NCBI RefSeq assembly: GCF_001983935.1
Contig: NZ_CP017641.1
Span: 1-64,000, forward strand
From: Fuerstiella marisgermanici
GTDB lineage: Bacteria > Planctomycetota > Planctomycetia > Planctomycetales > Planctomycetaceae
Direction of reading: 5' to 3'
DNA: 64,000 nt
Positions 45,101 through 54,100 of the stretch are shown piece after piece. The position numbers and the translations under genes were made by a program. A model generated the notes under the pieces. That model searched no databases and had not been told where the DNA came from. It was given only the letters and a program-made list of their open reading frames with translations. Position 1 is the stretch's first letter. The number at the start of each line of letters is the position of its first letter.

Positions 45101-48100
45101 GCGGGAAATGACATTCGACGCCAACGGCGACCTGCTGGAAGTGGACGACGGCGGTATCTATCGTCGCACTGATCCTCGCAGCAATCAGGGCGATTGGTTT
45201 GCCATGACCGGCGACCTTCAGGTCACGGAAGTCCACGACGTTGCCTACGACAGCGTGTCGAACACGTTAATGACTGGCAACCAGGACACGGGCACAACGT
45301 ATCAGCCAGGCCAGGGTTCTACTCAGTGGGTCAGCCTGTCGACGGCTGACGGCGGCGATGTCGTCATCGACGACAGATCGCTGGCGGCCGGCGGGCAGTC
45401 GATTCGGTATTCGAGTTTTCAGAATCTTAGTGCTTTCCGCCGCACTGTTTGGGATGCGGCTGGCAATCTTGTCAGTACCTCTTTTCCAGCATTGACGGGG
45501 TTCACCGGCGGCGTGTTCAGGACGCCTGTGGAGTTGAATTCGATTGATCCGAGTCGCCTGGTGATTCAGGGAGCTGGAGAAACGTTTGAGACTTTGGACC
45601 AGGGAAGTACGGCGACCAGTCTGAATGCTGGCGGCATTGGCAACCAGATCTACCAGAATGCACTGGCATATGGCGGTCGCAAAAATGGGACCGACAATGC
45701 TGACGTCTTGTGGGTGGGGTCAGGCGACGACGTGCTTGTGCGCACGGCAGGTGGAGCGGCTTTGGCACCGACGGCCTCTGATCCGACTTCTGATTTGATT
45801 GTGGACTTGACGATCGATCCGGACGACTGGGCGTCGGCCGCTATTGTGACTCGCAACGAAGTGCAGGTGACGACGGATACCGGAGCTTCATGGTTTGATG
45901 TCACAGGCGACCTGTTTACGTCGTTCCCGAACAGCGCGATTTACAGTGTGTCTTACATTGCCAACGCCGTGTCGGATGCGTTGATTGTGGGCACGAACAT
46001 GGGCGTGTTCGGTTCGTTTGTCAGCACGATCGGCACGTGGTTCGAAGTCGGCGGTGGAATGCCGAACGTCATCGCCTTCGATATGGAATACGATGCCACG
46101 GACGACGTTCTAGCCGTGGGAACGCTGGGCCGTGGAGCGTGGTCGCTGCAGAATGCTCGATCTGCACTGCCCACAACGCCGGATGTGTCGATCGGCGATG
46201 TGACGGTCAACGAAAACGATGGCGTGGCTTCGTTCATGGTAACTTTGGCGACACCCGCCGTTGTGCCCACAACATTGACGCTGACGACCGTCGACGGAAC
46301 AGCTTTGGCTGGTCAGGACTATACGGCCACGACCGCGACGGTCGAGATTCCGGCCGGCGCGACAACGGCGACCACTACGTTTGACGTGCCACTCATTAAC
46401 GACACCAACCCGGAACTACCGGCTTCGTTCAGTGTGGTTGTTCAAACTGTTGAGACGGGCAGCGTGGGCGATACGTCTGTTGTGGCAGCCGGAATCATTA
46501 ACGACGATGACGCCACCATCACAGTTTCGATTGCCGACGCATCGATCACCGAACCTGGCGGTGCAAATCCTTCGACGACGGCCATCGTCACTCGCAATAC
46601 AGACATAAGCGGTCCACTGGACGTGATGCTGATGAGCGACGACACGTCGGAAGCAACCGTCGTGGGCATGGTCACGATTCCTGCCGGGCAGCCTTCTGCC
46701 GTCTTTGATATTACGGCCGTGGCAGACCTGTTCGTCGACGGAACTCAAACGGTAACGATCACACCAACCGCCGCTGGGCATGTGTCTGTTGCGGATACCG
46801 TTGACGTGACTGATGAAGACGTGCCGACGCTGACGATTACCATTCTGGCCGATTCCATTAATGAAGCGGACGGCCCGGCAGCCACCAGGGCGATGGTCAC
46901 TCGCAACACCGACGTCGCCGCAGACCTGACGGTGAATTTGGTGAGTTCTGATACCACGGAAGCCACAGTCGCCAGCAGCATCACGATTTTCGCGGGCAAT
47001 CAGACGTCAGCTTCATTCCCAATCAACGCCATTGACGATGCCGTGATTGACGGCGCTCAGGTGGTAACCATTACCGCGTCATTGACTGGCTTCATTTCCG
47101 GTAGTGACAGTGTGACTGTGCTGGATGACGAAACCAAGTTGGTACGTCTGGCAATTGATCCATTGACGCTAAGTGAAGAGGGAGGCACGGCGGCTGTGCG
47201 TGCGGTCCTGAATGAAGCTTCGACTGCCGACGTGACCGTCACGATGATGCTAAGCGGCTCGGCCACCATCACCGGCCCGGGCACAGACTTCTCAATGTCT
47301 ACGCTGACGCTCACAGTTCCCGCCGGTCAGTTGCAGAGTCCACCGGCGACGATTACCGGGTTATCCGATGCTCTGGACGAACCCGATGAAACGGTCGTCA
47401 TATCAATTGATCCGAATTCCGTGGTGAACGCCACGATTGATCCGGTGTTTTTGAATGCGACCGCTACCATCCTGGACGACGACGCGCCACCGTTGGTGAC
47501 CCTCACACCTTCAGACACTGCCGTGATTGAAGGTGAGGACGTCGTGTACACGCTTGAATTGTCGGCTGCGTCATCCTTCGACGTTACCGTCAATTTGGCG
47601 CTGGGTGGCACCGCCACGGCCACCGGTGCATCACGCGACTTCCTGGATCCAGCCCCCGGATTGCAGATCGTGATTCCGGCCGGGCAAACTCAGGCTACCG
47701 TATCGATCGAAACGGTCGACGATGCGCTGAGTGAGGGTGTGGAAACCATCATTCTGGGGATTACTGGCGTCGTCAACGGTACCGCCGGCAACCCGTCTCA
47801 GCGAACAGTTCAAATCAACGACAACGATCCACTACCGACCGTTACGTTCACGGTCGACAACGCATCGATTATCGAAAACCTCGGACAGGCGACCTTCACC
47901 GCCAGACTGTCCGAACCATCGGGGCAGACAGTCACGATCGACCTCGCAAAGCTGGGGCTTGCCACAGAAAACGTTGACTACACGATTTCGCATTCGCAGC
48001 TCGTGATTCCAGCTGGCCAGATGGTCGCCACAACGAAAGTCACGGCAACTTCCGATGCGATTGACGAACACGATGAAAATGTCCTGTTGCGGTTTGCCAA

Positions 48101-51100
48101 CGTGACGAACGCGACCGTCGTCGGGACCGTAGAAGCTCAAACAACGATTCTCGACGACGACATCGCGCCAACCGTGAGTCTTTCGTCCAGCGTCGCTTCG
48201 ATTCCCGAAGACGGCGGGACATTCACGTTCTTTGCAACACTGAATGCCGTGTCGGGCAAAGACGTGACCGTGAATCTGATGCTGCGAGGCACAGCGACAG
48301 ACGGCGTCGACTACACGCGCACGCCGACTTCGCCGACGTCCAATCTGACGGTTGTGATCCCCGCCGGCTCCACGTCTGTGCCCATCGATGTATCGGTGAC
48401 GGACGACACACTGGACGAATTTGACGAACTGGTTGTGATCGAATTTGTATCCGTCGTGAACGCGGTTGAGAATATCGTGCAGCAGGCGTCGACAACGATT
48501 GTTGACAACGATGCTCCGGCCACTGTTACTCTGCAGGTGGCTCCGGCGGCGATTTCGGAAGCGGGTACTCTGACGTCCACCGTGACAGCCTCGCTGTCGG
48601 CTCCGTCTGGAAAAGAAGTTCGAGTCACCCTCGGAATGTCAGGCAATGCGGTTCGAAATACAGACTACACAATCGACAGTACGACAATCGTTATTCCGGC
48701 GGGCAGCACGACGGGCACAGCGACGATTACTCCGATTGACGATCTGCTGGACGAATTCGACGAAACCGTGGTGGTTGACATCACCGCCGTCGTCAACGGC
48801 ACGGAAGACGGTCAGCAGCAGGTGGAGGTGGCGATTCTTGACAACGAAGCTGTGCCGAGAATTGATCTCGCGGCTAGTGACGCCTTTATTCCAGAAACCG
48901 GCGGCACGGCCACGTTTACGGCCACACTGTCAGAGATCTCAGGCCGTGACGTCACGGTCACACTTAGCCCCACGGGCAACGCAACTCTGGGAGTCGACTA
49001 TTCGGATCCGGGAACTCAAATCGTAATTCAGGCGGGACAGCTGGCGGGGTCAGTCACAATGAATGCCCTGCCAGATGCGCTTAACGAATTCGACGAAACG
49101 GTCACGCTTACAATCGACAGCGCCGACTTCGCCAGCATCGGAACGGCCAGCCAGCTAGTCACGATCGTCGACGACGACCCCATACCATCACTAACGATTG
49201 CCGCCGATGCCGCGTCGTACAGCGAATCGGCTGCCAGCGCGAACTTTACGCTGACGCTGTCAGAGGTGTCCGGACGTGATGTGACCGTAGCCTTTAACAC
49301 TGGCGGAGACGCATCCGCCGGTGGGGATTACGTTGACCCGGGTACTCAAATTGTGATCCCGGCGGGGCAGCAGAGTGTCCCGCTGCCGATCACGTTGCTG
49401 TCTGACGATCGCGATGAGAATGACGAGCAACTGACAGTCAACTTAACCTTCGCAGACTACGCTAGTCCGGGAACAACGGTTTCAGCCACGACACTGTTGA
49501 TCGACGACGACGCCACGCCGACAGTGACACTCAGCTTTGATCCCGCGACGATCGCGGAAGCGGGTGAGACGAGCACCAGACTGATCGCCACACTTTCGGC
49601 TCCGTCTAACTTGCCGATCACGCTGGACGTGTCGCTTGCCGGAACGGCACTCGGATCAGGCGTTGACTACAACGCCGGGCCGCAGTCGCTGGTGATCGCT
49701 CCGGGCGAAGAAACGGCGGAAATCATAATCTCGGCCGTGGACGACAGTCTGTTCGAGCAGCCTCGCGATGTGATCGTTGCGTCCGTGGGTTCTGCGTCCA
49801 ACACCATCTGGGATGGTAATTCGGTCACAGCAGAAATCATTGACAACGACCTCCGCACGCTGACCCTGACGATTGCTCCTGGCACCGTTAATGAAATTGA
49901 TGGAGCCGCCGCTGCAACCGCAACGCTGACTCGCAACACGAGGACCGACAGTCAGTTAACGGTCACACTGTTCAGTGACGACGTAGGCGAAGCCAGCGTG
50001 CAGTCCACAATCATCATTCCTGTGGGGGCATCGGCCGTAACCTTCCCTGTCAATAGCGTCAACGATGGCGTGTTGGACGGAACTCAAACGGTCACGGTCA
50101 CTGCGTCTTCACCAGGTTACGTGTCGGGTGTCGATACCGTTGATGTTGAAGATGCCACGGTGGGTGTTGGTCTGGAAGTCAGTGAGATCAGCGTTTCAGA
50201 ATCGGGCTCACCGCAGATCACGGTTACGGCTCGTACGCAAAATCCAGCGGTCGGTGACCAAACGGTCGACATCAACGTCAATGGTCTGAACATCACGGCG
50301 GGTGACTATACGCTGTCGAATACACGGATCACCATTCCGTCTGGTCAGACGACGGGCACCGCAACTCTGCAAATTCTGGATGACCAGCTCGTCGAATCCA
50401 CTTCGGAAATCCTTAATGTTACGATGAGTAACCTGTCGTCCGGTCTGGCGCTCACCGGAGCCAACTCAGCGGCAGTTGAAATCATCGACAACGATACGGC
50501 TCTGGTCAGCGTGAACGACGTGACGTCCGTGGAAGCGAATACGGGGCTGCGAACGTACACGTTTACTGTTTCGACAACCAACGCTTCCGACCGGCCGTAT
50601 TCTGTTGGCTTTAATACGGTCGACGGCACTGCAACCGTGGCCGATGGCGACTACACCTCAGCAAACGGCACCATTAACTTCAATGGCCAGGCGAATGAAA
50701 CTCACACAGTCGTCGTGCAGGTGAATGGTGATCGCAAGGTCGAACTGGACGAAACCTTTACGCTGCAGCTCAGCAACATCCAGTCCGGAACGAACTCAGT
50801 TGCATTCGACGTCGGCGGCGATCAGGGCACTGGCACGATTGCCAACAACGACAGTGGCACGATTTCCATCGGCGATGTTACCTTGCAGGAAGGCAACACG
50901 GGCGACACGTCGTTTGTGTTCACGGTGTCGCTCGACGCAGAAATCGGCAACAGTATCAGCCTGATTCACGACACCGCTGATGGCACTGCAACAAGTGCCG
51001 GGGGTGACTATACGCCAATCGTAGTCGGCAGCACGACATTCAATGCGAATACTGGCGGCCCGCAAACCGCCAGCATCGAAGTGTTGGTTTCCGGCGATTC

Positions 51101-54100
51101 GATGGTCGAACTGAACGAAGCCTTCCTGCTGAACCTGTCCAATCTTGTGACGGGCGGGCTGAATGTCACACTGGCGAATACTTCGGCAACTGGCACCATC
51201 ACCAACGACGATGCATCCAACATCAGCGTAGACAGCCCGACAGTCGTGGAAGCCGATGCGGGCACCAGCCAGATGGTCTTCACGATCACGCTAAACGGTG
51301 CCGTCGATGTTCCTGTCACCGTGGACTACATCACCGCAGACGGTACGGCATTGACCAGCGACGGAGATTACGTCGGCGCGGCCGCAGCGGGGTTGTCCTT
51401 CTCTGGGGCCGACGGTGAAATAAAGACTGTCGCCGTCACGATTAACGGCGACACCAAAGTCGAACGCAACGAAACCTTCGAACTGGTTTTGCGGAACCTG
51501 GTGGCTGCAGGGCGAAATGTCACCATCGCCGGACCGGGCGTCGGCACAATTCAAAATGACGAATCGGCGACCATTAGCATTGACGACGTTGTACTGGACG
51601 AAGGCAATGCCGGAGTCACCACCGCCACGTTCACAGTCACGTTGGTGGGCGAAGTCGACAGCCCCGTTTCCATCGATTACGCCACGGCGGCGGACACCGC
51701 GTCTGACGCCGACAACGATTACGCGGCCGCGAGTGGAACTTTGACCTTCCCTCCAAACCTTGGCAGCCCGCTGACTCAGACGTTTTCTGTGCTGATCACG
51801 GGCGACGAAAAGGTCGAACACGACGAATCATTCTTCATTAATCTCACAAACCTGGCGGCGGCCGGTCGCGATGTTAGCGTGATCGACAACCAAGCCACGG
51901 TGACCATCAATGACGACGACAGCGCAACGATCGCCATTGATAACGTGGCCGTCAGCGAAGGAGTCACCGGGGATTCGGTGGTGACATTCACCGTCAGTCT
52001 GGATGCCGAAGTGGCTGATGATGTCACGCTGGATTACGCGACGGCAGACGATCGAGCGACCACCGCGGACGGCGACTACACGAGTTCCAGCGGTGGTCTC
52101 ACGTTCGCCGCGAATTCCGGCGGACCTCAGACCCAAACGTTCGAAGTGACGGTTCACGGTGACCAGAAAGTTGAATTGAACGAAACGTTCTTCGCCAACC
52201 TGTCGAACCTGAACAACAGCGGCGTCAACGTGTCAGTCGCCGACGCTCAGGGCGTTGGCACGATCACGAACGACGACGTCGCCACCATCACAATCGACGA
52301 CGTTACTCAAAACGAAGGCGACGCTGGCACGTCGATATTCACATTCACCATTTCGCTGGAAGGCGAAGTTGATGCGAACGTTGGACTTGTCGCTCGCACG
52401 TCGGCCGGCACTGCCAGCCCAACGGATGGCGATTACGCCGCAGGCAGCGCGACGAATCTGTTGTTCAATGCTGGTAACGGTCGTTCGCAAACGCAAACGG
52501 TGTCGGTCACTGTCAACGGCGACGAAAAGGTCGAACTGGACGAAACGTTCTTTGTGGATCTTTCCGGTCTGTCAGCCAGTGGTCGAGCGGTCTCGGTCAC
52601 AGACTCGCGAGGCGTTGGACGCATTGTCAACGACGATGCGGCCACGCTGACGATTAACGATGTCACACTGCAGGAAGGTTCGTCGGGCAACACAGCGTTC
52701 GAATTCACGGTGACAATGTCGGGCGAAGTCGATGTGCCCGTGCAGTACGGTTACGTCACCGCCGACGACACCGCCACGGCGGCCGATGGCGACTTCGCGG
52801 AAATCACGGCGGGCAGCGATGCATTCGTGGCCAACAACGGCGTCGGCCCGCAGACTCGAACCATTACCGTGCAGGTGGCTGGTGATGGGCGAGTCGAATC
52901 AGACGAGGCGTTCTTGGCGATCCTGAACAGCGTCAATGCCGCCGGTCGCAACGTCACGATTGCGGACGCTCAGGGCATGGGCAACATCATCGACGACGAC
53001 ACAGCCACCATTAGCATCGACGACGTTACCATCGCAGAAGGAGATGCGGGCACCACCGATTTTGTCTTCACGGTAACGCTCAGCAACGAAGTGTCGTCGC
53101 CAGTGTCGATTAATTACGACACCGTCGAAGGTACCGCAACAGTCTCTGGCAACGACTTCGTTGCTAACACGGGCAACGTGCTGACGTTTGCAGCCAACGC
53201 CGGTGACGGACCTCAAACCCTGACCTTCGCCGTCACAGTCAATGGTGATGCTACTGTTGAACGCGACGAAACATTCCAGGTCGACCTGTCCGGCCTGGTG
53301 ACCAACGGGCAGGCAATTACGCTCGCAGACAGTCAGGGCCTGGGTGCGATCACGAACGATGAAACCGCTGGAATCATAATTGACGATGTTTCGCGTTCTG
53401 AAGGAAACAGCGGCACCACAAACTACGTGTTTACGGTGACGCTGGAGGCGAACGTTGATACCGCTTTCAATCTTGACTTTACGACGGCAGACTCCACGGC
53501 CGATGCGTCTGACTTCAGCAGCACAAGCGGAACTCTATCGTTCGCAGGTGCCGCAGGCGAAACGCAATCGCTGTCTGTATCTGTGGTGGGCGATAACACG
53601 GTCGAACTGGATGAAGCGTTCTTCGTGAACCTAACCAACCTCGCCGCCAATGGCCGCAACATTGCCCTGACGAAGGCCCAAGGTGTAGGCACGATCGTCA
53701 ACGACGATGCGGCCACAATCAGCATTGTGGATTCCACCACGATGGAAGGCAATTCCGGCACGCCAGTCACCACGCTTCTGGTGCGGCTAAACGGCACAAT
53801 CGATACGCCGGTCACGTTGGACTTTCAAACTCAGGACGGCACCGCGACAGTGGTCGGGAATGACTACACTGAAGCCTCGGGCACAATCACTTTGCCTGCC
53901 GGGACTAACCCGGAAACAACGATTCAGGTCAACGTTCGAGGTGACGTGTTGATCGAACAGAACGAAGCCTTCTTCGTCGACCTGACGAACCTGGACGCTG
54001 GCGGCCGCAACGTCACGCTGACTGACAGCCGTGGGCAAGTCACCGTCAATAACGACGATTTTGTCAACGTGACCATCACCGACGCTCAGGTGGTCGAACA

